From the NCBI GenBank assembly GCA_030949705.1, contig JAUZSF010000005.1, positions 62,001-126,000 on the forward strand: a DNA stretch of 64,000 nucleotides, written 5' to 3'. The translations under genes were made by a program, and so were the position numbers. The notes below the pieces were generated by a model that made no database searches, was not told the DNA's origin, and was given only the letters and a program-made list of their open reading frames with translations. The stretch comes from Robiginitomaculum sp. Lineage in GTDB: Bacteria; Pseudomonadota; Alphaproteobacteria; Caulobacterales; Maricaulaceae. Positions 20,357 to 28,493 of the stretch are shown here, piece by piece (the stretch's first letter is position 1; every line of letters starts with the position of its first letter).

Positions 20357-21025
20357 ATGACAGGCATTGGCACCGGTTCGATACACTCGCATAATCCGTT
20401 TATGCGTTCAGAATTTCAATTTCCCAGCGGCTTTTTGCTTTTGCCGGAATATTTTTCTCGCCAGGCCCAGGAAAACCTGTTGCATCTGGTCCGCAAAGCC
20501 GTGCAATCCGCGCCGCTATACCGTCCGGTCATGCCCCGTACGGGCAAACCTTTGAGCGTACGCATGAGCAATTTTGGCCCCCTGGGATGGATCACCAGCA
20601 AGGAAGGCTATCGCTATGGCCTGCATCATCCGGTCACCAACAAACCCTGGCCACCATTGCCCGCATGCCTGGCCGCACTTTGGCAGGACGTGACCAATTG
20701 GCCAGACCTGCCCGAAGCCTGTCTGATCAATTATTATGATGAAAAGGCACGTCTGGGTCTGCATGTAGATGCCGATGAAAACGCTGCCAAGGCCCCCATC
20801 GTGTCCGTATCCCTGGGGGATCAAGCCTTATTTCGTCTGGGCGGCCCCCGGCGAAACGACCCCACTCGGTCCTTGCGATTATCTTCCGGGGATGTGGTGG
20901 TCCTTGGCGGCGCGGCGCGCCATTGCTATCACGGGGTGGATCGAATCTATCCAAATACATCCACCCTTTTACCAAAGGGTGGACGCATCAACCTGACCAT
21001 GCGCGTCGTCGGAAGGAACACATAA
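20357..21025 (+). CDS. alkB: DNA oxidative demethylase AlkB
   Basis: AlkB is an Fe(II)/2-oxoglutarate dioxygenase that reverses 1-methyladenine and 3-methylcytosine in DNA. The product (222 residues from ATG 20357; an ATG at 20402 is equally possible since neither has a clear ribosome site) aligns by eye with the E. coli enzyme: [42 protein letters not shown] with the iron ligands H and [15 protein letters not shown], and the final HCYHGVDRI (third ligand) plus RINLTMR (2-oxoglutarate Arg). It directly precedes the formaldehyde dehydrogenase gene by one base; AlkB releases formaldehyde, so the pairing makes metabolic sense. Confidence 0.93.
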   Translation: MTGIGTGSIHSHNPFMRSEFQFPSGFLLLPEYFSRQAQENLLHLVRKAVQSAPLYRPVMPRTGKPLSVRMSNFGPLGWITSKEGYRYGLHHPVTNKPWPPLPACLAALWQDVTNWPDLPEACLINYYDEKARLGLHVDADENAAKAPIVSVSLGDQALFRLGGPRRNDPTRSLRLSSGDVVVLGGAARHCYHGVDRIYPNTSTLLPKGGRINLTMRVVGRNT

Positions 21026-21026
21026 A

Positions 21027-22136
21027 ATGAAAACACGAGCCGCTATTGCCTTTGAGGCCGCAAAGCCCCTCATTATTGATGAAGTGGACCTGGACGGACC
21101 AAAAGCCGGTGAGGTGCTGATCGAAATCAGAGCCACGGGCATTTGCCACACCGACGCCTTCACGCTTTCGGGCGGCGATCCGGAAGGATTATTTCCCTCT
21201 ATCCTTGGTCATGAAGGGGCGGGCGTGGTGCTGGAATGCGGGCCCGGCGTAACCTCGGTTGCCCCCGGCGATCACGTCATCCCGCTCTATACGCCCGAAT
21301 GCCGCGAATGCGAGTATTGCCTGAACCCCAAAACCAATTTGTGTCAGGCCATTCGCGAAACGCAAGGCGCCGGGCTGATGCCCGATGGCACCTCGCGGCT
21401 TTCCTATAACGGCAAACCCTTGTTCCACTATATGGGGTGTTCGACCTTCGCCAATCATGCGGTCATGCCGGAAATTGCGCTGGCATCCGTGCGAAAAGAC
21501 GCACCCTTTGATAAAATCTGCACCATTGGTTGCGGGGTTACCACGGGTCTGGGCGCGGTGATGTTTTCCGCCAAAGTGGAACCGGGCGCAAGAGTGGTGG
21601 TATTTGGCCTGGGCGGCATAGGCCTGAACGTTATTCAGGGGGCCAAAATGGTAGGGGCGCGCCAAATCATTGGTGTGGATATCAACCCGGACAAACGCCC
21701 CATGGCAGAAAAATTCGGCATGACGGATTTCGTCAACCCGAACGAGATCAAGGGCGATCTGGTTGGCCATTTGGTGGAACTGACCAGCGGCGGCGCGGAC
21801 TATACGTTTGAATGCATCGGCAATGTTCAGGTGATGCGCGATGCGTTGGAATGCTGTCATAAAGGATGGGGCGAAAGCTATATTATTGGTGTTGCCGGGG
21901 CCGGACAGGAAATATCCACCCGCCCGTTTCAACTGGTCACCGGGCGGTCATGGCGCGGCACGGCCTTTGGCGGGGCCAGAGGGCGCACCGATGTTCCCAA
22001 GATTGTTGATATGTATATGGAAGGCCGCATCAACATAGATGACCTGGTCACCCACACCCTTTCGCTTGAGCAAATCAACCATGGCTTTGATCTCATGCAC
22101 GAAGGCAAGAGCATCCGTTCTGTGGTGATCTATTAA
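21027..22136 (+). CDS. frmA: S-(hydroxymethyl)glutathione dehydrogenase / class III alcohol dehydrogenase
   Basis: FrmA oxidises the glutathione adduct of formaldehyde with NAD. The 369-residue zinc enzyme shows GICHTD and GHEGAGVV (catalytic Zn ligands), the structural-zinc cluster [15 protein letters not shown], the Rossmann motif [13 protein letters not shown], and [10 protein letters not shown], all typical of class III ADH. The RBS GGAAGG lies close upstream. It begins one base after alkB ends and stops before a strong terminator. No S-formylglutathione hydrolase gene is adjacent. Confidence 0.95.
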   Translation: MKTRAAIAFEAAKPLIIDEVDLDGPKAGEVLIEIRATGICHTDAFTLSGGDPEGLFPSILGHEGAGVVLECGPGVTSVAPGDHVIPLYTPECRECEYCLNPKTNLCQAIRETQGAGLMPDGTSRLSYNGKPLFHYMGCSTFANHAVMPEIALASVRKDAPFDKICTIGCGVTTGLGAVMFSAKVEPGARVVVFGLGGIGLNVIQGAKMVGARQIIGVDINPDKRPMAEKFGMTDFVNPNEIKGDLVGHLVELTSGGADYTFECIGNVQVMRDALECCHKGWGESYIIGVAGAGQEISTRPFQLVTGRSWRGTAFGGARGRTDVPKIVDMYMEGRINIDDLVTHTLSLEQINHGFDLMHEGKSIRSVVIY

Positions 22137-22173
22137 TCCCATAACCATCTGAGCGAGCCCTGTTCACATACAA

Positions 22174-22201
22174 AAAAGGCCGGGGAAAACCCCGGCCTTT
22201 T
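22174..22201. terminator. Bidirectional intrinsic terminator
   Basis: AAAAGGCCGGGG (22174-22185), loop AAAA, CCCCGGCCTTTT (22190-22201) is a perfect 12-base stem with A- and T-runs at the base. It lies between the convergent frmA and TonB-dependent receptor genes and can stop transcription from both sides. Confidence 0.9.
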
Positions 22202-22223
22202 CCGTTTAATGGTAAGTTCGAGC

Positions 22224-25200
22224 CTAGAAGCGCGAACGAACACGAAGGGTGTAGGTACGACCCAGACGCTCAACATTAGTGAAGTAGCCAGCGGCTTCTT
22301 CATACACATTCGGCTTGCGGTTGGTGATGTTATCCACACCGAGCTGAATGGACGTGGTGTCCTTGAGTGTATAGGCCAGAGAACCGTTGTGAATGACCCG
22401 AGAGCCAAACTTGACGATCTGGTCGTTTTCATCGAGCACGAAGGAGTTACCCAGTGTATTGAACACGGGGCTGTCCTGATAGCTGATGCGCCAGAAAGCA
22501 CGCCACGGACCACGGGTGTAGGTGGTATCCCAAGTACCCTGCCATTTCGGATCATTAAAGGTACCGATCGGATCGCTAGGCAGTTCGTCAAGAACCTGAA
22601 CCCGGTTGGTAATGCCGCGCAGCAATTGCAGACGGAAACCAATTTCACCCAGATCGCTCTTGGTCCATTTGGCACCCTTGAACAGCTTGCTGGCTTCAAG
22701 AGCGTCCGCAACATCAAAGTGGTAAGAACCTTGAACTTGCAGGCCTTCGTATTTGGAAAGACCAGCGTTGAGCTGTGACGTTTTACCAAAGATCACCTGA
22801 CCAGAGGCATCACGACGGAACAGATCCGGGCTACAGAACGGATTGTTCGGGAAGCTTGGGCTGTCAAAACAGGCCTGCATGATCTGCGTCAGGCTAAGCG
22901 GCGTAATCCGATCCTTGATTTTGATGCGGAAGAAATCCACTTGCAAGGACAGGTTTGGCACCCAGCGTGGCTGCAAAATACCGCCAATGTTGAATGAACG
23001 CGAACGTTCCGGCAGCAAGTTGGGGTTACCTTCGTCAGCGCCAATAATGGTGGCGTTCACGATGTTAGAGGTAAACGGCTGCGTAATCCCGATCGCCGCA
23101 CAGTTAGCAGCCCGTGTTGCCGGATCAGGACCACCGGTGATGAAGCGTTCATCACAAGGGTCAGAGGCAAACAGGAAGGCCTGAACGGATGGTGAGAACA
23201 ACTCAACCAGAGCTGGCGAGCGAATGGCAGAGGTAAACGAACCCCGGAAGATGATGTCTTCAACCGGTGCCCAACGGCCACCAATTTCATACACATTGTC
23301 CGTAGAAGAGTTGGCTTTGATCCGGTCCAGGTTAGCCACACGGTTGTTCACCCGACGACCAGAAGCCGTCACTTCCAACAAATACATGCCAGGAATGTTC
23401 ATGCTAGGCTCGGTAATCGGTACCAGCACTTCGCCGTAAACTTCATAGGTTTTGGTTTGACCACCGGTCGCCAGGAATGGCGAAGAACGGGTGATGTTCA
23501 ACGCCGTACCCAGACCCGGCGTAAACGCAGCCCGGTCACGACGGTTTTCAAAGCCAATGTTGAAGTTGATCCAGCCGGCAGGCAGTTTGAACAGTTCACC
23601 GCCAAAGTTGGCCGTAAACACGCGCTGGGCGATGTTTGAAGATGTAATCCGCGGAGCACCATTGATAAAGGCGATCGCTTCGGGGCTGGCAGCACCTTCA
23701 CCAAACAGGTTCAGAGGCACACAACCGTCGGCGTAAGGCAGACCGTCATCCTGGGCACCATTACCACCGGCAAAGCTGTTCACACCGTTGAAATTACCAG
23801 AAGCGATATCAGCATTGACGCGGCAAATGATATCACCACGATCAATACCGGAAACACCACTGAGACCATCACGGTTCAGCACATCAAGAGCATCGGTAAG
23901 GTTGGCGGCCGCACCCGCGTTCACAATGCTTTGCAACAAGGCATCGTCAACCCGAACCGCGTCGATCGCATTAAAGAAACGACCGTCCACAATACCAAAC
24001 TGGCGGGTTTCAACATCGGAGCTACCAAACACGGCAGACGTATCCCAGCTGAAGTTACGGCCAGCGGCTTCAAAGTCACCTTCCAGAGCCGTTACCAGAC
24101 GCCAGGTATGGTTTTCGGTGGCATTTTCACCGGAGTTAACAATATCATTGTTAAAACGGTTAACCCAGAAGCTGCTCAGGCCATTGCCTTCAAGAATGCC
24201 ACGGGCCTGTGATGTCAGGAACGGGTTATCCGTGGCAAAGCGCAAGGCGCCGGATTCACCACCAAAGGCAAAGGTTTGGAAACCACCCTGATTGACCAGT
24301 TCCGTAGCACGAGAGTTGGCATAGGTCGTTTGCACAACCGCACGAACATTGGGAAGAATGTCATAGTGGCTGTTTGAAGACATCACGATGCGTTGCAGTG
24401 GAGAGCGGATTTGCGTAACACTGTCAAAGAAATCGATGCCGCAGGTACCGCCTTGGGAGAAGAACAAGGAGCTGGCACCTGGAGATTCACCAGGAACACA
24501 AGAGCTCAACGTGCCATCAGGATTAAACTGATAGAAGTTCCCATCGGCGAGAGAACCAAGACCAATTGACGGAATGGTGAAGGGGCTGGGTGAAACCGAA
24601 CCACCCGGGCCAAACAATTGAACATTCTGGTCAAAGAACACGCGACGGAAGGTATCCGGATCACCATCACCATCCACATCATCAGGCTGGCCATCACCAT
24701 TAAGGTCCAGGGTACCAAAGTTGACCAGGTTCGGATCACCGGTGAAAAAGCGGGGACGCTTGCTCAACAGGCCGCCTTTTTGTTCGTTATATTCGACCGA
24801 GAACGTAGTGTTGCCACGACCATCAGGAGTATTGGCACCGAAAACGGCCTGGGCCTGATAGGTTGGGAAGTCAGCCTTTTCTGTAAGACCGAACTGGCCA
24901 CCCATTTCAAAACCTTCATAGTCATCACGCAGGATAACATTCAGCGTACCGGCAATGGCGTCTGAGCCATAAATGGCGGCACCAGCCAACGGCACAACTT
25001 CGATACGGTCGATCATGGCCACCGGGATGGAGTTCAGGTCAACCTGCAAACCACCGGCGGTACCAAAGGTAACCGGCACATTCGAAGAGACAAACCGGCG
25101 ACCATCAACCAGAGTCAGCGTGCGCTGGGTACCCAGATCAAAAAGGTCAACAAAGTTCTGACCAACCGTGAAGGTGTTTTGGGCACCATCCGGGGTAATC

Positions 25201-25502
25201 CCATTACCAAAGGCAGGAATTTCATTCAACGCATCGGCAATATTGGTAAACGCCCGCTTGTCAAACTCTTCGGTGTCCACGCTGATGGCGGGACGCACGG
25301 TATCGATACCGGCACGTTTAATGCGCGAACCGGTAACCGTGATCAGCTCTTCAGACTTGCTGGTATCGTCGTCCGCAGCCTGGTCTGTGGTTTCCTGCGC
25401 AAACGCAGCTCCACCTAGGCTGAGCGCCATAGCGGATACGCCTGTCGCAAGCATTAGGCGGAAACCTATTGCCCGGCGTTCCATTTCATTATTATCAGTC
25501 AT
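22224..25502 (-). CDS. TonB-dependent outer-membrane receptor 1
   Basis: This 1092-residue protein is an outer-membrane gated channel driven by TonB. ATG 25502 is chosen; AAGGGG lies 8 bases upstream. Features: a signal peptide (core LMLATGVSAMALSLGGAAFA), a TonB-box-like SEELITVTGSRIKRAG, the plug domain (about residues 55-175), then a 22-strand-type barrel ending with an aromatic residue (VRSRF). The region near residue 265 holds DLNGDGQPDDVDGDGDPD, an Asp-rich EF-hand-like loop unusual for the family. It resembles the large receptors of Caulobacterales and Sphingomonadales, whose ligands are often peptides or oligosaccharides; the substrate here is unknown. The gene converges with frmA. 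Confidence 0.93.
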   Translation of the reverse strand: MTDNNEMERRAIGFRLMLATGVSAMALSLGGAAFAQETTDQAADDDTSKSEELITVTGSRIKRAGIDTVRPAISVDTEEFDKRAFTNIADALNEIPAFGNGITPDGAQNTFTVGQNFVDLFDLGTQRTLTLVDGRRFVSSNVPVTFGTAGGLQVDLNSIPVAMIDRIEVVPLAGAAIYGSDAIAGTLNVILRDDYEGFEMGGQFGLTEKADFPTYQAQAVFGANTPDGRGNTTFSVEYNEQKGGLLSKRPRFFTGDPNLVNFGTLDLNGDGQPDDVDGDGDPDTFRRVFFDQNVQLFGPGGSVSPSPFTIPSIGLGSLADGNFYQFNPDGTLSSCVPGESPGASSLFFSQGGTCGIDFFDSVTQIRSPLQRIVMSSNSHYDILPNVRAVVQTTYANSRATELVNQGGFQTFAFGGESGALRFATDNPFLTSQARGILEGNGLSSFWVNRFNNDIVNSGENATENHTWRLVTALEGDFEAAGRNFSWDTSAVFGSSDVETRQFGIVDGRFFNAIDAVRVDDALLQSIVNAGAAANLTDALDVLNRDGLSGVSGIDRGDIICRVNADIASGNFNGVNSFAGGNGAQDDGLPYADGCVPLNLFGEGAASPEAIAFINGAPRITSSNIAQRVFTANFGGELFKLPAGWINFNIGFENRRDRAAFTPGLGTALNITRSSPFLATGGQTKTYEVYGEVLVPITEPSMNIPGMYLLEVTASGRRVNNRVANLDRIKANSSTDNVYEIGGRWAPVEDIIFRGSFTSAIRSPALVELFSPSVQAFLFASDPCDERFITGGPDPATRAANCAAIGITQPFTSNIVNATIIGADEGNPNLLPERSRSFNIGGILQPRWVPNLSLQVDFFRIKIKDRITPLSLTQIMQACFDSPSFPNNPFCSPDLFRRDASGQVIFGKTSQLNAGLSKYEGLQVQGSYHFDVADALEASKLFKGAKWTKSDLGEIGFRLQLLRGITNRVQVLDELPSDPIGTFNDPKWQGTWDTTYTRGPWRAFWRISYQDSPVFNTLGNSFVLDENDQIVKFGSRVIHNGSLAYTLKDTTSIQLGVDNITNRKPNVYEEAAGYFTNVERLGRTYTLRVRSRF

Positions 25503-25945
25503 CAAAGATGCCCCTTTTTCTCTTTCTCACAAAAAGGGGTTAAAAACATTTCGACCAGCAAACAGCCAGCGCAATAAAATTGCATCTGGCGCCTGCAATA
25601 ATAGTCTGTTGATCCCTAACCCCAGACAACTGCCAATACCCGGCAATATGCCTCCTTGATCAAGGAAATATATATGGGGCTGTCCTGTCAATCGACCTCG
25701 CCACTTTAGACCGTCGCGGCAGCATGTTAGCAGGCTATTGTGATGTTTTTGCATCACTGCTGTGCATTTGGGGTTGTTTTTTCACTGCTTTTGCCTGCAC
25801 CGCTTTGTCATCCTGGCCACCTCCAGATGACCACAACTCAATCTAATTTGCACACCTGGCTCTACTCGACAGCGGCGAACGGGTACGGCACAATGCGAAA
25901 TTCATCAAGCTTCACGCGATGACGGATTATTTGTGGGAGTAACAC
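25503..25945. other. Divergent intergenic region receptor 1 / exported protein
   Basis: About 440 bases between two divergent genes. It contains the 5' hairpin of the receptor message (25511-25539), several short palindromes such as CTTGATCAAG near 25655, and AT-rich stretches. No coding frame with a ribosome site was found. Confidence 0.45.
25511..25539 (-). promoter_or_regulatory. Leader hairpin covering the Shine-Dalgarno of receptor 1
   Basis: In the receptor message CCCCTTTTT (25539-25531) pairs perfectly with AAAAAGGGG (25519-25511), loop 11 bases. The 3' arm is the Shine-Dalgarno itself, ending 8 bases before ATG 25502. Folding would hide the ribosome site, so it may control translation by temperature, a protein or another RNA. 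Confidence 0.55.
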
Positions 25946-26635
25946 ATGCGTTTTTTGATCGCTTCGGGCATTGCCGCCCTGGCCCTGTTCAACGCTCCTG
26001 GCCTGATGGCGCAGGAGTTGTCTATTGAGGAGGCTCTGGGCCTATGTATGAAAGTTGGGAACCCGCAGGACAGGCTTGCATGTTTCGAGGCCCTGGCCCG
26101 CGCCGCGGCCCCGGCAAAACCGGCCACGACGATGAGCAAAACTCAATCACTGGCACCGGCCACACCGCCGACCATGACCCCGCCCGCAGGCCCCAACAAG
26201 TTGGCGACCGCTGAAACCACTGCCCCCACCGCGCCTCAAACCACCCCCAAGACCAAAAGCGTTGCCGGTCTTGAGGTTAAAACCAAAAAGAAACGCGGTG
26301 GCCTGTTTCCGTTTAATCGCCTGAAAAAATCGAAACAAAAATACATTTTTGTTAAGCCCGGGCAAACCCCGCCAGCCCGCGTCACCCATGCGCCCAAGCT
26401 CGTCAAACGGGTTGCCTATGATGGCAAAGTGCTCAAAGCCTGGCGCAATGCGGTTGGTGATCTCTACATTGCACTAGACAATGGGGAGGTCTGGAAACAT
26501 GCCGATCCAGGCCAGCCCCGCATACCAAAGCCCAATGCCAGCATACGGATGAAGCCTGGATTGGCCGGGGCCTGGTTTATGAGTTTTGCCAACAAAAGCC
26601 CTCGCATCAGGGTTCGGCTTATACGCACCAAGTGA
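25946..26635 (+). CDS. Exported protein with Cys pair and SH3-like end, paralogue A
   Basis: The 229-residue product (ATG 25946, GGAG site) has a signal peptide (FLIASGIAALALFNAPGLMA, cleaved before QE). The mature N-terminus contains LCMKVGNPQDRLACFEAL, a two-Cys motif seen in small exported alphaproteobacterial proteins and in VasI-like proteins. A Pro/Thr/Ala linker and a very basic stretch (KTKKKRGGLFPFNRLKKSKQ) follow, then a C-terminal beta-rich domain with YIALDNGEVWKH and a closing RIRVRLIR. The same layout occurs in the protein at 35911-36522. Function unknown; it lies upstream of the hydroxylase-like gene on the same strand. Confidence 0.7.
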   Translation: MRFLIASGIAALALFNAPGLMAQELSIEEALGLCMKVGNPQDRLACFEALARAAAPAKPATTMSKTQSLAPATPPTMTPPAGPNKLATAETTAPTAPQTTPKTKSVAGLEVKTKKKRGGLFPFNRLKKSKQKYIFVKPGQTPPARVTHAPKLVKRVAYDGKVLKAWRNAVGDLYIALDNGEVWKHADPGQPRIPKPNASIRMKPGLAGAWFMSFANKSPRIRVRLIRTK

Positions 26636-26701
26636 GATATTCAGCGCAAGCCGCACCGCGCCGTCTGAATCAAAGTATATGGCCCAAAGGGAGAGCCAAT
26701 C

Positions 26702-27868
26702 ATGCCTTCAAATGATGCCCAGACGGCAGCCTTAACCCAACAGGGTGTGGCAGCGCTGAAAAGTGGAAAGTCCATAGAAGCTCGACGACTTTTCGAAGAC
26801 ATCATTGCAACCACAAAAAACAATCCAGGTGCCTATCTGGGTCTGGCTTATGCCTGCAATCAGATGAGCGATGCCGAGGCAATGCTGGAGGCGCTGGATC
26901 AGGTGTTAAAGCTGCAGCCTGCCAATATATATGCATTGGTGCTCAAGGCTGATTACTTGCAGATCAATGGAAAAAAACGCCAGGCCTTGTCATTTTATCA
27001 GGCCGCGCTGACGGCGGCGGGGCGTTTGCAGGGCATTCCAGAAGATATGAAAGAGGGGCTGGGCCGGGCCCAACAGGCCGTGCAGAGCAGCGCCAAGGAA
27101 TACAAGGATTTTTTGTATAACTCTTTGCGCAAAAAAGGCATAGACATAGAAAAAACCAGTCGGCGGTTTTTAATGTCTTTCAACCTGGCCGTCGGCGAAA
27201 GTCAGCTGTTTTTACAGCAACCGACACGCTATTATTTTCCCGAACTACCGCAGATCCAGTTCTATGACCGTACGGATTTTGATTGGGTTGAAGGTCTGGA
27301 GGCCGCTACCGGTGATATACGCGAAGAACTGATGCAGGTTCTTCGTGAAGACGCACAATTTCCACCCTATCTTGCCGATGTTGAGGGCATTGCCCACCTG
27401 AACAATCGTGAACTTATAGATAATCCTGCCTGGGGTGCCTTTTTCTTTTGGAAAAACGGCCCCTTCATGGAACAAAATGCAGAGCGCTGTCCAAAAACCC
27501 TGGCTGCGCTGAAAAATATTGATATGCCCTATATCGCCAATCACACCCCAAGTGCACTTTTTTCATTACTCAAGGGCGGCACCCATATTCCCCCTCACAA
27601 TGGCATGCTCAACACACGTCTGATATGTCATTTGCCGCTTATCGTACCCGAAAACTGCGGAACATTGCGCGTTGGCTCTGAGGCTCGCCCCTGGGTTGAA
27701 GGTGAGGTCCTCATCTTTGATGATTCTATTGAACACGAAGCGGTCAATAATAGTCGCAAGACCCGCGTGGTACTTCTGTTTGATATCTGGCGTCCAGAAT
27801 TATCGTTAGAGGACCGCGCCCTGGTTACGGCCCTTCTGGAATCTTCAAATGAGTATACGCAGGATTAA
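26702..27868 (+). CDS. TPR and aspartyl/asparaginyl beta-hydroxylase domain protein
   Basis: The 388-residue product has N-terminal TPR helices (AALTQQGVAALKSGKSIEAR; AYLGLAYACNQMSDAEAMLE; ANIYALVLKADYLQINGKKR, residues 5-120) and a C-terminal double-stranded beta-helix of the aspartyl hydroxylase family: HIPPHNGMLNTRLICHLPLI and FDDSIEHEAVNNSRKTRVVL, which supply the His iron ligands (H in PPHNG and H in EHEA) and the Arg that binds 2-oxoglutarate. No signal peptide is seen, so it acts in the cytoplasm. Homologues hydroxylate Asp or Asn side chains of proteins or peptides; the substrate is unknown. Its position between two TonB-dependent receptors suggests a linked task. Confidence 0.85.
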   Translation: MPSNDAQTAALTQQGVAALKSGKSIEARRLFEDIIATTKNNPGAYLGLAYACNQMSDAEAMLEALDQVLKLQPANIYALVLKADYLQINGKKRQALSFYQAALTAAGRLQGIPEDMKEGLGRAQQAVQSSAKEYKDFLYNSLRKKGIDIEKTSRRFLMSFNLAVGESQLFLQQPTRYYFPELPQIQFYDRTDFDWVEGLEAATGDIREELMQVLREDAQFPPYLADVEGIAHLNNRELIDNPAWGAFFFWKNGPFMEQNAERCPKTLAALKNIDMPYIANHTPSALFSLLKGGTHIPPHNGMLNTRLICHLPLIVPENCGTLRVGSEARPWVEGEVLIFDDSIEHEAVNNSRKTRVVLLFDIWRPELSLEDRALVTALLESSNEYTQD

Positions 27869-27929
27869 AAGAGACCAGCGGTGATGGCTCAACGGCCTAC
27901 GCCCCATTGACCAGCATGTGATTTAGACT

Positions 27930-28307
27930 TCAGTTTGACCGGGGTTGATTGGTTCTGCCGCCACGGCTTTGAAAATCATCAGTGGTCTTCTTGGCCAGCT
28001 CTTGCAAGCCTTTCCACTCCGCACGGCTTAGGCAAACCCGCTTGGCAAAGCGCGAGCCGGTGACAACCTTGCGTTTACAGATAATGTCATCGTCAGCAAA
28101 TTTTCCGGCCTCAGGTTTCGAGGCTGCGGCAGGCCTTGAAGCCGCAGACTTTCCCGTCATTACAATATTTTTCGAGGCGATTGCCGTATCACCACCAGCC
28201 GCGGGCATAGTTGAAGCATTTGCCGAAACAGGCGCGCTTTCCTGAGTAGCGCAGGCCGTCAACAAAGCAATAATGCCGAACATAGCGGCCAAGCCAAGAG
28301 GTTTCAT
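27930..28307 (-). CDS. Small lipoprotein with Cys pair
   Basis: ATG 28307 is preferred because AAAGGA lies 9 bases upstream; a first ATG nine bases earlier overlaps that site. The 125-residue product has a lipoprotein signal (GLAAMFGIIALLTAC, lipobox LTAC). After a Ser/Ala-rich linker comes a conserved-looking end: DDDIICKRKVVTGSRFAKRV followed by CLSRAEWKGLQELAKK, a motif of small secreted proteins of unknown function in alphaproteobacteria. It converges with the hydroxylase gene and lies downstream of receptor 2, behind its terminator. Confidence 0.75.
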   Translation of the reverse strand: MKPLGLAAMFGIIALLTACATQESAPVSANASTMPAAGGDTAIASKNIVMTGKSAASRPAAASKPEAGKFADDDIICKRKVVTGSRFAKRVCLSRAEWKGLQELAKKTTDDFQSRGGRTNQPRSN

Positions 28308-28390
28308 AACTATCATTCCTTTGCATTCCCCAAATCGGGAGGGCTAAATCGCAACACGAGGCTTTGCCGTGTCAAGCCGCAGGCTTACAT

Positions 28391-28425
28391 AAAAGAGAGG
28401 CGCCGCAGGTCAAACCCGCGGCGCC
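28391..28425 (-). terminator. Intrinsic terminator of receptor 2
   Basis: On the minus strand GGCGCCGC (28425-28418) pairs with GCGGCGCC (28406-28399), the stem continuing inward after one mismatch to a 3-base loop, and is followed by TCTCTTTTA. It lies 68 bases after the receptor 2 stop. Confidence 0.8.
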
Positions 28426-28493
28426 CCAGACTTTGTATAGAAGAGCTCATGTTACCGCAACATTACATTGCGATGAACATTGCTCGCTGGTCT

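Noticed and set aside
22209..22778. 189-residue plus-strand frame
   Set aside because: Antisense to the 3' end of TonB-dependent receptor 1, where the minus strand ends in a proper barrel C-terminus before the terminator.
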